A stretch of DNA of 64,000 nt from Flavobacterium sp. GSB-24 (lineage in GTDB: Bacteria > Bacteroidota > Bacteroidia > Flavobacteriales > Flavobacteriaceae), in NCBI RefSeq assembly GCF_027924665.1, contig NZ_AP027043.1:2418001-2482000 (forward strand), in the 5' to 3' direction. Numbering within the stretch: the stretch's first letter is position 1; every line of letters begins with the position of its first letter. Shown piece by piece: positions 33,662-42,540 of the stretch. The notes below the pieces were generated by a model that had not been told where the DNA came from, did no database searches, and saw only the letters and a program-made list of their open reading frames with translations. Position numbers and translations under genes: made by a program.

Positions 33662-36600
33662 ATGCGTAAACTTTCCTGGTTCTTTTTATTCCAAATTATC
33701 CTTATTTCGACCATAGTTTCGGCACAAAAATCAGCTATATATACCTACGATTTAAAGGATTTTGACAAAGCACTGGCTTTATATAATGACAAACAATATG
33801 CTTCGGCACAACTTATTTTTCAACACGTAAAGAGCAATGCGACGACCGAGGAAGTAGAGTCAGACTGCGCATTTTACATTGCTAATTGTGCGATAAGAAC
33901 CAATCAGGCAAATGCTGATGCTTTAGTAGAAAAATTTGTCAGCGATTATCCAACGAGCACCAAACAAAATCAGGCATATATAGAAGCAGCGCAGTATTTT
34001 TTCGATCAGGGAAATTATCCAAAAGCTCTGCAGTGGTTTGACAAAGTAGACGAAAGTTACATGAGTAAAACTGAGTCGGATAAGTTTAATTTCATGAAAG
34101 GTTACAGCTATTTTAATGCAAAAAAGAAAAAAGAAGCCACCAATTATTTTAATAAAGTAGTGAATTCTAAAGAATACGGTTCTCAAGCCAAATATTATTT
34201 AGGATTTATGGCTTATGAAGGCGACGATTATAAAGAAGCGACTAAATATTTTGACGAAGTTTCTGGCGAAGAAAAATACAAAGAAAAGCTTTCCTATTAT
34301 CAGGCTGATATGAATTTCAAACTTGGAAATTTCCAAAAAGCAATTGATTTAGGGCAGACCGCAATGGCTAAATCGAATGCCTTAGAACAATCTGAATTGA
34401 ATAAAATTATTGGAGAAAGTTATTTCAATTTAAAACAATACGACAAAGCGATTCCGTTTTTAGAAAAATATGAAGGTAAAAAAGGGAAGTGGAATAATAC
34501 CGATTTTTATCAGTTAGGTTACGCATATTACGAGCAGAAAAACTACGAAAAAGCAATTTCTCAATTCAATAAAATTATTGAAGGAAGAGATTTCGTCGCA
34601 CAAAATGCTTATTACCATTTAGGGCTGAGTTATTTAAATATAGGTAAAAAACAGGAAGCTTTAAACGCTTTTAAAAATGCTTCTGAAATGGATTTCAATG
34701 CGCAGATTCAAGAAGATGCGGCTTTAAATTATGCTAAATTGAGTTATGATATCGGAAATGCATATCAGGCTGTTCCTGGAATTTTACTTGATTTCTTGAA
34801 AAAATATCCAAACAATTCAAGCCGCTCAGAAGTAGAGAAATTATTGGTTGATTCTTACATTTCTTCTAAAAACTACAAAGAAGCGCTGACTTTATTAGAG
34901 AAAAATAGAACTGCAGAAAATAAAGCTGCGTACCAAAAAGTATTGTTTTACCGCGGATTAGAGTTGTATAATGAGTCCAATTATCAAGAAGCTGGCAAAA
35001 TGTTCAAAAGCGCTGTAAGTGAGCAAAAAACTCCAGAATTTACAGCCCGTGCTACTTTCTGGAAAGCAGAAACAGAATATCTTAATGATGATATGCAAAA
35101 TGCTTTGCTGACTTACAAACAGTTTGCAGGAATGGCAGCGGCAAAATCTACAGATGAGTATAAAAACATCAATTATAATATTGGTTATACGTATTTTAAA
35201 CTAAAAGAATACGATCAGGCGGCTAATTCTTTTCAAGCGCAAATTGATAATTCTCCTTCAGATAAAGTTCGTTTAAACGATTCTTACTTACGTTTGGGAG
35301 ACTGCCGTTTTGTGACTTCAAAATACAGTGCAGCAAATGAAGCTTATGGAAAAGCAATTGCAGCAAAAGGTGTGGATGCGGATTATGCTCAATTTCAAAA
35401 AGCACTTTCTTACGGATTCATGTCAAATAATGCGAAAAAAATTGATGAACTGAACAATTTTGTTAAGATGTACAACAAATCATCTTACCGTGACGATGCC
35501 TTGTACGAATTAGGAAATACGTATGTTGCAGAAAAGAAAAATGACCAGGCTTTAAAAGCTTACGATCAATTGATTTCTGAATTTAAAAACGGATCATTTA
35601 CTTCAAAAGCAATTTTAAAACAAGGTTTAATTTATTATAATTCTGATCGTGATGAGCAGGCTTTAACAAAGTTCAAAAAAGTTGCTGCAGAATTTCCAAA
35701 AACTCCAGAGGCTTTAGAAGCAGTTTCTACAGCAAGATTAATTTATGTTGATTCAGGAAAAGTAGATGAATACGCAACTTGGGTCCGCACTCTTGATTTT
35801 GTTGCCGTGACAGATGCTGACTTAGACAATGATACATACGATGCTGCTTTTAAACAATACAGCCAAAACAATGCTAAAAATGCAATAACTGGTTTTGCTG
35901 GTTATGTGAGTAAATTCCCGAACGGAATGCATGCGCTTGAAGCTAACTTCTATTTGGCACAATTGTACTACACAGAAGGTTCGGAAACTAAATCTATTGC
36001 GAATTATCAATTTGTAATTGATCAGCCAAGAAATGAATTTACAGAACAGGCATTAAACAGATTAGCTCAAATTTATTTAAAAGCCAAAGACTGCGATAAA
36101 GCAATTCCAGTTTTAGTGCGTTTAGAAAGTGAAGCAGATTTCCCTCAGAATAAAAACTTTGCACAAGCGAATTTAATGAAGTGTTATTATGATAAAAAAG
36201 ATTATGATAATTCAGTTGTTTCTGCAGAGAAAGTATTAGAAAATCCAAAAGCAGATGCAGGTGTAAAAGCAGATGCACAAATTATAGTTGCCAGAGCAGC
36301 AATACAAACTGGAAATGAGGATAAAGCAAAAACAGCTTATGCAAAATTAGCGACAACTTCTAAAGGAGAATTAGCGGCAGAAGCGTTGTATTACGATGCT
36401 TATTTTAAAACAAAAGAAGGAAAATTTGATGCCTCAAACACTGCCGTTCAAAAATTAGCAAAAAGCTATTCTGCTTATAAATATTATGGCGCAAAAGGTT
36501 TGGTGTTGATGGCGAAAAACTTCTACGGATTAAAAGACAGTTATCAAGCAACTTACATTTTAGATAACGTAATAAATAATTTTACCGATTATCCAGATGT

Positions 36601-36676
36601 AGTTGAAGAAGCTAAAAAAGAATTGAGCGCGATAAAATTAGAAGAATCTAAAACAAATTCGTCGATTAATAAATAA
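33662..36676 (+). CDS. Large exported tetratricopeptide repeat protein
   Basis: 1004 residues with a signal peptide (LSWFFLFQIILISTIVSAQ). The rest is a long run of TPR-like helical pairs, roughly two dozen, with recurring patterns such as YYQLGYAYYEQKNYEKAISQFNKII and YYHLGLSYLNIGKKQEALNAFKNA. Periplasmic or outer-membrane-associated scaffold for protein binding. Placed before a PhzF protein and a beta-barrel gene; the barrel is a candidate partner. No lipobox. Confidence 0.88.
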   Translation: MRKLSWFFLFQIILISTIVSAQKSAIYTYDLKDFDKALALYNDKQYASAQLIFQHVKSNATTEEVESDCAFYIANCAIRTNQANADALVEKFVSDYPTSTKQNQAYIEAAQYFFDQGNYPKALQWFDKVDESYMSKTESDKFNFMKGYSYFNAKKKKEATNYFNKVVNSKEYGSQAKYYLGFMAYEGDDYKEATKYFDEVSGEEKYKEKLSYYQADMNFKLGNFQKAIDLGQTAMAKSNALEQSELNKIIGESYFNLKQYDKAIPFLEKYEGKKGKWNNTDFYQLGYAYYEQKNYEKAISQFNKIIEGRDFVAQNAYYHLGLSYLNIGKKQEALNAFKNASEMDFNAQIQEDAALNYAKLSYDIGNAYQAVPGILLDFLKKYPNNSSRSEVEKLLVDSYISSKNYKEALTLLEKNRTAENKAAYQKVLFYRGLELYNESNYQEAGKMFKSAVSEQKTPEFTARATFWKAETEYLNDDMQNALLTYKQFAGMAAAKSTDEYKNINYNIGYTYFKLKEYDQAANSFQAQIDNSPSDKVRLNDSYLRLGDCRFVTSKYSAANEAYGKAIAAKGVDADYAQFQKALSYGFMSNNAKKIDELNNFVKMYNKSSYRDDALYELGNTYVAEKKNDQALKAYDQLISEFKNGSFTSKAILKQGLIYYNSDRDEQALTKFKKVAAEFPKTPEALEAVSTARLIYVDSGKVDEYATWVRTLDFVAVTDADLDNDTYDAAFKQYSQNNAKNAITGFAGYVSKFPNGMHALEANFYLAQLYYTEGSETKSIANYQFVIDQPRNEFTEQALNRLAQIYLKAKDCDKAIPVLVRLESEADFPQNKNFAQANLMKCYYDKKDYDNSVVSAEKVLENPKADAGVKADAQIIVARAAIQTGNEDKAKTAYAKLATTSKGELAAEALYYDAYFKTKEGKFDASNTAVQKLAKSYSAYKYYGAKGLVLMAKNFYGLKDSYQATYILDNVINNFTDYPDVVEEAKKELSAIKLEESKTNSSINK

Positions 36677-36703
36677 GTTAGAAGTGAAACGATAAATGTC
36701 TTT

Positions 36704-36738
36704 ACATTTTACATCTCACAAAACACATTTTACAAGTT
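36704..36738. repeat. Heptamer phrases ending at the phzF start codon
   Basis: In steps of 7: ACATTTT, ACATCTC, ACAAAAC, ACATTTT, ACAAGTT; the last ends one base before the ATG. A degenerate array in which each unit begins ACA. Confidence 0.75.
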
Positions 36739-37602
36739 ATGAGTTTACCCTTTTATATAGTTGATGTTTTTGCCGATAAAAAATATGCTGGAAATCAGCT
36801 GGCAGTTTTTATGGACGCAGAGAATCTAAGTTCTGAACAAATGCAGCAAATTGCTCGTGAAATTAATTTCGCAGAAAGCACATTTGTAACCAAATTGGAC
36901 AGAGAAAACAACAAAGCTGAGATTAAAATTTTTACTCCCGCTAATGAAATGCAATTTGCCGGACATCCAATTGTTGGAACTTCATGGGTTTTGATAAATA
37001 AAATATTCGAAAATTCGCCAAACGAAATCAAGCTTAAAGTTCCCATTGGAGAAATTCCGATTCACCAAACAGAAGATTTAATTTGGTTAAAAGCAGCTCA
37101 GCCAAAATTTTGGGATATTTTTTCAAAAGAAGATTTTACACTTTTCAGCAATTTACAAGTAAACGATTTTGAAAATCAATTTCCAATTCAAGAAGTAACA
37201 ACCGGAAGTGCTTTTGTAATGGTTGGATTAAGCAGTAAAAGAGCGCTGGAAAATTTAGTTCTAGATAAAGATAAAACAGATGATTGGCTGAAAAAGAATT
37301 GTAAAACAACACATAGAGGTCTGTATTTTTATTATTTAGAAGGTTCAAAATTGTTTAGCAGAATGCTGTGTGTTGAATATAACCAATTGGTGGAAGATGC
37401 AGCAACTGGAAGTGCAAGTACTTGTCTTCAGGCTTTTCTATTAAAGTATCATAAGCCTGAATTTGAATTGATTAATTATCAAGGAGATTATATAGGGCGT
37501 CCGTCTCAAATTTATTTTAAAGGGAAATTAATTGACGACCAGTTCGATATAAACATTGGCGGAAAAGCTCAATTTATTGCTAAAGGAGAGTGGGAAGCTT
37601 AG
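36739..37602 (+). CDS. PhzF family isomerase/epimerase-like protein
   Basis: 287 residues, the normal length. Two PhzF/DAP-epimerase-like halves: FYIVDVFADKKYAGNQLAVF and FAESTFVTK (catalytic Glu region, E-S-T-F-V), AGHPIVGTSWVL, and in the second half EDAATGSASTCLQAFLL with the conserved D-A-A-T-G-S-A. PhzF acts in phenazine synthesis, but most relatives such as this one have no known substrate. Located between a TPR gene and an outer-membrane barrel gene. Confidence 0.9.
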   Translation: MSLPFYIVDVFADKKYAGNQLAVFMDAENLSSEQMQQIAREINFAESTFVTKLDRENNKAEIKIFTPANEMQFAGHPIVGTSWVLINKIFENSPNEIKLKVPIGEIPIHQTEDLIWLKAAQPKFWDIFSKEDFTLFSNLQVNDFENQFPIQEVTTGSAFVMVGLSSKRALENLVLDKDKTDDWLKKNCKTTHRGLYFYYLEGSKLFSRMLCVEYNQLVEDAATGSASTCLQAFLLKYHKPEFELINYQGDYIGRPSQIYFKGKLIDDQFDINIGGKAQFIAKGEWEA

Positions 37603-37693
37603 CTTTAAGATAATAGAATAAAGAGTAAAGAAGATAGATTTATAAAATCAAGAAATAAAAAATAGTATATAGAGGAAATTAGAAAAAGAAGAA

Positions 37694-37728
37694 GTCTATG
37701 TTCTTTCTTCTATATTCTTTTCTCTAAA
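37694..37728. repeat. Heptamer phrases upstream of the outer-membrane barrel gene
   Basis: In steps of 7: GTCTATG, TTCTTTC, TTCTATA, TTCTTTT, CTCTAAA, ending 12 bp before the ATG. Pyrimidine-rich, degenerate heptads of a different vocabulary from the other arrays. Confidence 0.65.
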
Positions 37729-37740
37729 AAAGAAAGAAAT

Positions 37741-39492
37741 ATGAAATTAAACTGCCGACATAAAATAATCATTTTGTTAGTGTTATTTACAGCTCAGTTT
37801 TCGAATGCGCAGAAGAAAAATGAAAGTATCGGAACGGAGACTGTAAACGTAGTAAAACCTTATTCGCCGACTATTTCTGATGCTTTTAAAGTAAAAGAAA
37901 CTCCTTCGCTTGACGACAGCGGTAATCAGCCGAAAGAAGTTATTAAATATAGTATTTTATCTGTTCCTGTTGCTTCGACTTTTACGCCGTCTAAAGGAAA
38001 AGCAGAAGGTGTTGAAAAAGCTAAAAAAGAAAGATTGTTTAATAATTATGCCACTTTAGGACTTGGAAATTACAGTACTTTAAACGCAGAATTATTCGTA
38101 AATCAGGATTTAGGGAATAATGATTATCTGGCAGGAATGTTCCGTCATCATTCTTCGCAGGGCGGAATAAAAGATGTCGAGTTAAATGATGAATTTTACG
38201 ATACCGCAATTAATGTTGGTTACGGCCAAAACAATAGAGATAATTCGTGGAATGTTGATTTAGGATATCAAAATCAGATTTACAATTGGTACGGGCTTCC
38301 GTCAGATTTTGGTTTTACAATTCCAGATCAGCGTTATGATTTAGTGAATAGTATAAATCCAGATCATTCTTATAATACAATTTGGTTGGGAGGAAATGCT
38401 GAATTTACAGAAAGTATTTTTAGCAATCTTGCCGCAAAATTCACTCATTTTTCAGACAGCTATTCTTCATCAGAAAATAGATTTTTTGTAAAACCTACGT
38501 TTACTGTTGATGTAATGGATCAGGCAATCAAAACAAATGTAATTGTAGATCATGTAAGCGGTTCTTTTAAAAATAATTATTTACAAGATAATACAGAAGC
38601 TTTAAAATACAGTTTTACTAATGTTGGAATTGAACCGAGTTTTGTAATTAATGAAAATGACTGGACATTAGAATTAGGAGCTGGAGTTTTCTACAGCGCA
38701 GATTCTGAAAACAGCGGAAACAAATTCTACATTTATCCAAAAGTAAATGCTTCTTATAAATTGGTTGGTGATCTAATGATTTTCTACACGGGAGTAAATG
38801 GAGGTTTAACTCAGAATTCTTACGCCGATTTTGTGAATGAAAATCCATTTTTGTCTCCAACTTTAAACATGCGTCCGTCTAGCACACAATACAATGTTTT
38901 TGCAGGTTTGAAAGGAAAGCTGGCAAATAATGTCAATTATAACTTGACAGGTTCTTATATGAATGAAAAAGATAAAGCATTATTTAAAGCAAATGATTAC
39001 ACAGAAGTAATTACAAATGAAGATTACGCTTTTGGAAATTCATTTGGGGTAGTTTATGAGGATATTAGAACTTTCCGTTTCTACGGAGAATTAAAAGCCG
39101 ATTTTTCGCAGAATGTTACTTTCGGAATCAATGGAACATTCAATAGTTATAATACAGATAACGCAGTTGAAGCATGGAATTTACCAACAATGAAATTAAG
39201 TTCGACTTTAGACGTTAATATTACTAAGCAATGGTATGCAGGATTAAATGTATTTTACGTAGGAGAAAGAAAAGATATGCAGACGAATACCTCTTTAGGA
39301 GTAAATGCTGAGCCAATTACTTTAAAAAGTTATTTTGATGCAAATGCTCATTTAGGTTACAAGTTCAACGAACGTTTAACATTTTTCCTAAAACTAAACA
39401 ATATCGGAAATCAAGCTTACGAAAAATGGTTAAATTATCCTGTACAAGGATTCCAAGTTTTAGGAGGTGCAAATTATAAATTTGATTTTTAA
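37741..39492 (+). CDS. TonB-dependent receptor-like outer-membrane beta-barrel without plug
   Basis: 583 residues with a signal peptide (KIIILLVLFTAQFSNAQ). A short periplasmic segment (TETVNVVKPYSPTISDAFKVKETPSLDD) precedes a barrel of amphipathic strands, ending LKLNNIGNQAYEKWLNYPVQGFQVLGGANYKFDF, the closing motif of TonB-dependent receptors with terminal Phe. The plug domain is missing, so this is a plugless barrel of Bacteroidota type. The TPR protein two genes upstream is a candidate periplasmic partner. Confidence 0.8.
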   Translation: MKLNCRHKIIILLVLFTAQFSNAQKKNESIGTETVNVVKPYSPTISDAFKVKETPSLDDSGNQPKEVIKYSILSVPVASTFTPSKGKAEGVEKAKKERLFNNYATLGLGNYSTLNAELFVNQDLGNNDYLAGMFRHHSSQGGIKDVELNDEFYDTAINVGYGQNNRDNSWNVDLGYQNQIYNWYGLPSDFGFTIPDQRYDLVNSINPDHSYNTIWLGGNAEFTESIFSNLAAKFTHFSDSYSSSENRFFVKPTFTVDVMDQAIKTNVIVDHVSGSFKNNYLQDNTEALKYSFTNVGIEPSFVINENDWTLELGAGVFYSADSENSGNKFYIYPKVNASYKLVGDLMIFYTGVNGGLTQNSYADFVNENPFLSPTLNMRPSSTQYNVFAGLKGKLANNVNYNLTGSYMNEKDKALFKANDYTEVITNEDYAFGNSFGVVYEDIRTFRFYGELKADFSQNVTFGINGTFNSYNTDNAVEAWNLPTMKLSSTLDVNITKQWYAGLNVFYVGERKDMQTNTSLGVNAEPITLKSYFDANAHLGYKFNERLTFFLKLNNIGNQAYEKWLNYPVQGFQVLGGANYKFDF

Positions 39493-39512
39493 AGCATAAC
39501 CACAAAGACACC

Positions 39513-39613
39513 AAGGCACAAAAATTATATATAATATAAAAGTGCCTTTTTTTTTCAGCCATGAACTCATGAATTTTTTGGAGTAGATTCGTGAATTCGT
39601 GGCTGTTTTTTTT
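39513..39613 (+). terminator. Two successive intrinsic terminators after the barrel gene
   Basis: First: AAGGCAC (39513-39519) with GTGCCTT (39542-39548), long AT loop that can fold itself, then T8 or more. Second: an 18-bp arm (39557-39574) with 39587-39604, 15 of 18 matching and two of the three mismatches being G-U pairs, followed by a T-run (39606-39613). Confidence 0.72.
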
Positions 39614-39625
39614 AATAAAGGAAAA

Positions 39626-39661
39626 ACCTTTGCATCTTTGTACCTTAGAACCACAGTACCT
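39626..39661. repeat. Octamer phrases upstream of the GreA-like gene
   Basis: In steps of 8: ACCTTTGC, ATCTTTGT, ACCTTAGA, ACCACAGT, ACCT. The array ends 7 bp before the ATG at 39669. CATCTTTG at 39633-39640 is one base from the TAnnTTTG promoter element. Confidence 0.85.
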
Positions 39662-39668
39662 CAAAAAA

Positions 39669-40118
39669 ATGACTTTTAAAGAAAAAATATATTCCCATTA
39701 TACACAAATGGTTCAAGACCGAATGGATGTTTTTAGAGACATGATTACGAACTTAACCGAAGATTCTAAAAACGATGCCAAAGGTTCTGCGGGAGATAAA
39801 CACGAAACTGCTTTGTCGATGATGCATATTGAACAAGAAAAGCTGACTACTAAACTAAAAGAGGCGATTGAACAAAAAGCAATTTTAGACAAAATAGATC
39901 CGCTTAAAACTACTGAAAATATAGTTTTAGGAAGTTTAGTAAAAGCAAACGGAATCTATTTGTACGTGAGTGTTGCACTTCCTAAAATAACAATTGACGG
40001 AATTAATGTTATTGCGCTTTCGCCGCAGTCTCCGCTTGGAAATCATTTAATGGGAAATAAAGCTGGATTTCAGTTTGAGATTAATAAAACCCATTATACA
40101 ATTGAAAGCGTTGAATAA
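39669..40118 (+). CDS. GreA/GreB C-terminal-domain-like protein
   Basis: 149 residues from the ATG at 39669; a GTG 26 codons upstream would put the octamer repeat inside the gene and is rejected. The N-terminal half is helical and charged. The C-terminal half (IVLGSLVKANGIYLYVSVALPKITIDGINVIALSPQSPLGNHLMGNKAGFQF) matches the FKBP-like C-terminal domain of GreA/GreB, including the S-P-x-S-P-L-G signature. The long antiparallel coiled coil of GreA is not evident, so it probably binds RNA polymerase without the usual cleavage function. Relatives are often mislabelled 3-oxoacyl-ACP synthase. Confidence 0.7.
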   Translation: MTFKEKIYSHYTQMVQDRMDVFRDMITNLTEDSKNDAKGSAGDKHETALSMMHIEQEKLTTKLKEAIEQKAILDKIDPLKTTENIVLGSLVKANGIYLYVSVALPKITIDGINVIALSPQSPLGNHLMGNKAGFQFEINKTHYTIESVE

Positions 40119-40138
40119 TCTGTTTTAAGTTTACGAAG

Positions 40139-40171
40139 AACTTTGTCAAAGTTTTAAACTTTGACAAAGTT
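40139..40171. repeat. Perfect 16-bp-stem palindrome
   Basis: AACTTTGTCAAAGTTT, one central T, then the exact reverse complement. No T-run follows, so it is not a standard intrinsic terminator; the T-rich arms could still terminate the GreA-like gene transcript, or it may be a dispersed extragenic palindrome. Confidence 0.75.
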
Positions 40172-40200
40172 GAATTAACCAAAAAGTATTCTCCTTAATC

Positions 40201-40229
40201 TTGTCATTCCTCATTCTTTGGAATGACAA
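40201..40229. repeat. Perfect 10-bp-stem hairpin
   Basis: TTGTCATTCC (40201-40210) and GGAATGACAA (40220-40229) with a 9-base loop. It follows the 33-base palindrome at 40139; neither has a T-tract. Confidence 0.65.
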
Positions 40230-40549
40230 ACGAATGTGAATTACTAACTATATGATAATCTTAAAACATAATTTAAATTAGTTATTGAAGATATTTTAAG
40301 GTTTCTTTAAAATCTCATAATTTAATTCAAAGAATTACATCAAACTTTCAGTTTTAAACCTTTTTTTTGTTCCAAATTAAAATTTTCAAGTTTGGAGCTA
40401 ATTTTTACTTCTAAATTTTACATTTTGTATGTAAAAATACAAATATGATTGAAATTTGTAATTGAAATGACTATTTGTGTTTTTCAATTGTAACCAATAC
40501 CGCATCTTTGCCCTATCAAAATAAAATTTAAAAATAAAAATATAGAATT

Positions 40550-42226
40550 ATGTGTGGAATTGTATGTGCCTTTGATCTAAAACAAAAAGCCGAAGCGTTA
40601 AGACCTCAAGTATTAGAAATGTCTAAAATCATTCGTCACCGCGGACCAGACTGGAGCGGTATTTACAGCAATGATAAAGCGATTCTTTCTCACGAGCGTT
40701 TGGCAATTGTAGATCCAGCTTCAGGAAAACAACCTTTATTTACAGAAGATAAAAAATTGGTTTTGGCTGCAAATGGTGAAATTTACAATCACAGAGACCT
40801 GCGCAAACAATTTGAAGGAAAATATAACTTTCAAACTGAAAGTGACTGCGAAGTTATTTTAGCTTTATATAAAGAAAAAGGCGTAAGCTTCGTTGACGAA
40901 TTAAACGGAATCTTCGGATTTGCTATTTACGATGTTGATAAAGATGAGTATTTTGTTGCTCGCGACCATATGGGAATTATTCCCTTATACATTGGATGGG
41001 ATCAACATGGGACTTTCTATGTAGCTTCTGAATTAAAAGCCTTAGAAGGATATTGCACCAAAATTGAATTATTCCCTCCAGGACATTATTTATCAAGTAA
41101 AGATGGTGAATTTGTACAATGGTACAAAAGAGACTGGACAGAATATGATGCTGTAAAAGACAACGAAACAAGCATTCCAGAAATCAAAAAAGCGTTAGAA
41201 GCTGCGGTTCACAGACAATTAATGAGTGATGTACCTTACGGAGTTTTACTTTCAGGAGGTTTAGATTCTTCTATTACTTCGGCTGTAGCCAAAAAATTTG
41301 CACAAAAACGTATTGAGTCAGATGATACGACAGATGCTTGGTATCCACAATTACACTCTTTCTCAGTAGGTTTAGAAGGTTCTCCAGATTTAGTTGCTGC
41401 GCGTAAAGTGGCAGATCATATCGGAACCATTCACCACGAAATTAAATTTACAATCCAAGAAGGTTTAGATGCTGTTCGTGATGTAATTTACAACTTAGAA
41501 ACATATGATGTAACTACAGTTAGAGCTTCGACTCCAATGTGGTTAATGGCGAGAGTTATCAAATCAATGGGAATCAAAATGGTTCTTTCTGGTGAAGGTG
41601 CTGATGAGTTGTTTGGAGGATATTTATATTTCCATAAAGCACCAAATGCTAGAGAATTTCACGAAGAAAACGTTCGTAAATTAGGAAAACTTCATATGTA
41701 CGATTGTTTACGTGCCAACAAAAGTTTGGCAGCGTGGGGAATCGAAGGACGTGTTCCTTTCTTAGACAAAGAATTTATGGATGTTGCAATGCGCATCAAC
41801 CCGCAAGATAAAATGATCAACAAGGAACATCCGATGGAAAAATGGGTAGTTCGTAAAGCTTTTGAAGATATGCTTCCGGAAAGTGTAGCTTGGAGACAAA
41901 AAGAGCAATTTTCTGATGGAGTAGGATACAGCTGGATCGATACTTTGAAAGAAGTGGTAGCAAGAGAAGTTTCAGACGAGCAATTGGCAAACGCTAGATT
42001 TAAATTCCCATTGCAGACACCAACTTCAAAAGAAGAATATTACTATCGTTCGATTTTTACAGAACATTTTCCAAGTGATGCAGCAGCTTTATGCGTGCCT
42101 CAAGAAGCAAGTGTGGCTTGTAGTACAAAAATTGCTTTGGAGTGGGATGAAGCTTTCAAAAACATGAATGATCCTTCTGGTAGAGCTGTAGCAAGTGTTC
42201 ACGATGACGCTTACGTTAAAGCTTAA
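40550..42226 (+). CDS. asnB: Asparagine synthetase B, glutamine-hydrolysing
   Basis: 558 residues. It makes asparagine from aspartate, ATP and glutamine-derived ammonia. The N-terminal glutaminase is intact: nucleophile Cys directly after Met (MCGIVCAF), HRGPDWSGIY, HERLAIVD (Arg for glutamine), AANGEIYNH (oxyanion Asn) and ESDCEVI (Asp). The synthetase domain has the PP-loop VLLSGGLDSSIT, LHSFSVGLEGSPDL, VLSGEGADELFGGY and WGIEGRVPFLD. The sequence follows E. coli AsnB nearly end to end. It is followed by a terminator and then by a diverged paralogue in tandem. Confidence 0.96.
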   Translation: MCGIVCAFDLKQKAEALRPQVLEMSKIIRHRGPDWSGIYSNDKAILSHERLAIVDPASGKQPLFTEDKKLVLAANGEIYNHRDLRKQFEGKYNFQTESDCEVILALYKEKGVSFVDELNGIFGFAIYDVDKDEYFVARDHMGIIPLYIGWDQHGTFYVASELKALEGYCTKIELFPPGHYLSSKDGEFVQWYKRDWTEYDAVKDNETSIPEIKKALEAAVHRQLMSDVPYGVLLSGGLDSSITSAVAKKFAQKRIESDDTTDAWYPQLHSFSVGLEGSPDLVAARKVADHIGTIHHEIKFTIQEGLDAVRDVIYNLETYDVTTVRASTPMWLMARVIKSMGIKMVLSGEGADELFGGYLYFHKAPNAREFHEENVRKLGKLHMYDCLRANKSLAAWGIEGRVPFLDKEFMDVAMRINPQDKMINKEHPMEKWVVRKAFEDMLPESVAWRQKEQFSDGVGYSWIDTLKEVVAREVSDEQLANARFKFPLQTPTSKEEYYYRSIFTEHFPSDAAALCVPQEASVACSTKIALEWDEAFKNMNDPSGRAVASVHDDAYVKA

Positions 42227-42540
42227 AAACGAGTTTAATTTTTAGAATTAGTATATATATTGCAGAAAGAGACGTCCTCATTAGGACGTCTTTCTTGTCT
42301 AAAATTGTTAAATTCTCTATTTCAGTTCTTTGGAAAAAGTTTTTGGCATTTATTTAACTTACTTTTTTTATATTTGACATTCCCCGAATAAAGTTAAATC
42401 CCCGAAATTTTAATATAGAAAATGTAGGAAAGCAAAAAATAATATTTAGTTTTGCTTTCAACAGAAATTTTAATGATTTTTTAATGTACAGCTTACTTTA
42501 GAGTTGGGTACATAAGAATAAAAATAAAAAATAGAATAAT
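42227..42540. other. 314-bp region between the two asnB-type genes
   Basis: It contains the terminator of the first gene, then an exact TATATTTG (42369-42376) that can act as -7 element of the second gene, giving an untranslated leader of about 160 bases (42380-42540). The leader is AT-rich; I see no clear hairpin or upstream ORF in it. Confidence 0.6.
42270..42297 (+). terminator. Intrinsic terminator after asnB
   Basis: AGACGTCCT (42270-42278), loop CATT, AGGACGTCT (42283-42291), extended by GAAAG/CTTTC with a small bulge. The T-tract is interrupted, so strength is moderate. Confidence 0.7.

Larger units (their letters stand above)
40119..40549. other. 431-bp intergenic region before asnB with two hairpins
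   Basis: It holds a perfect 33-base hairpin (40139-40171), a second perfect hairpin (40201-40229), about 250 bp of AT-rich sequence without ORF, and near the end CATCTTTG (40503-40510), one base from TAnnTTTG and 39 bp before the asnB ATG. I see no recognisable riboswitch. Confidence 0.65.

Noticed and set aside
39591..39668. GTG start of the GreA-like protein
   Set aside because: It lies inside a terminator hairpin and would translate the octamer repeat; the ATG at 39669 is far better.
40119..40549. Riboswitch upstream of asnB
   Set aside because: Only two simple hairpins are visible and no known aptamer core; they are far from the gene start.
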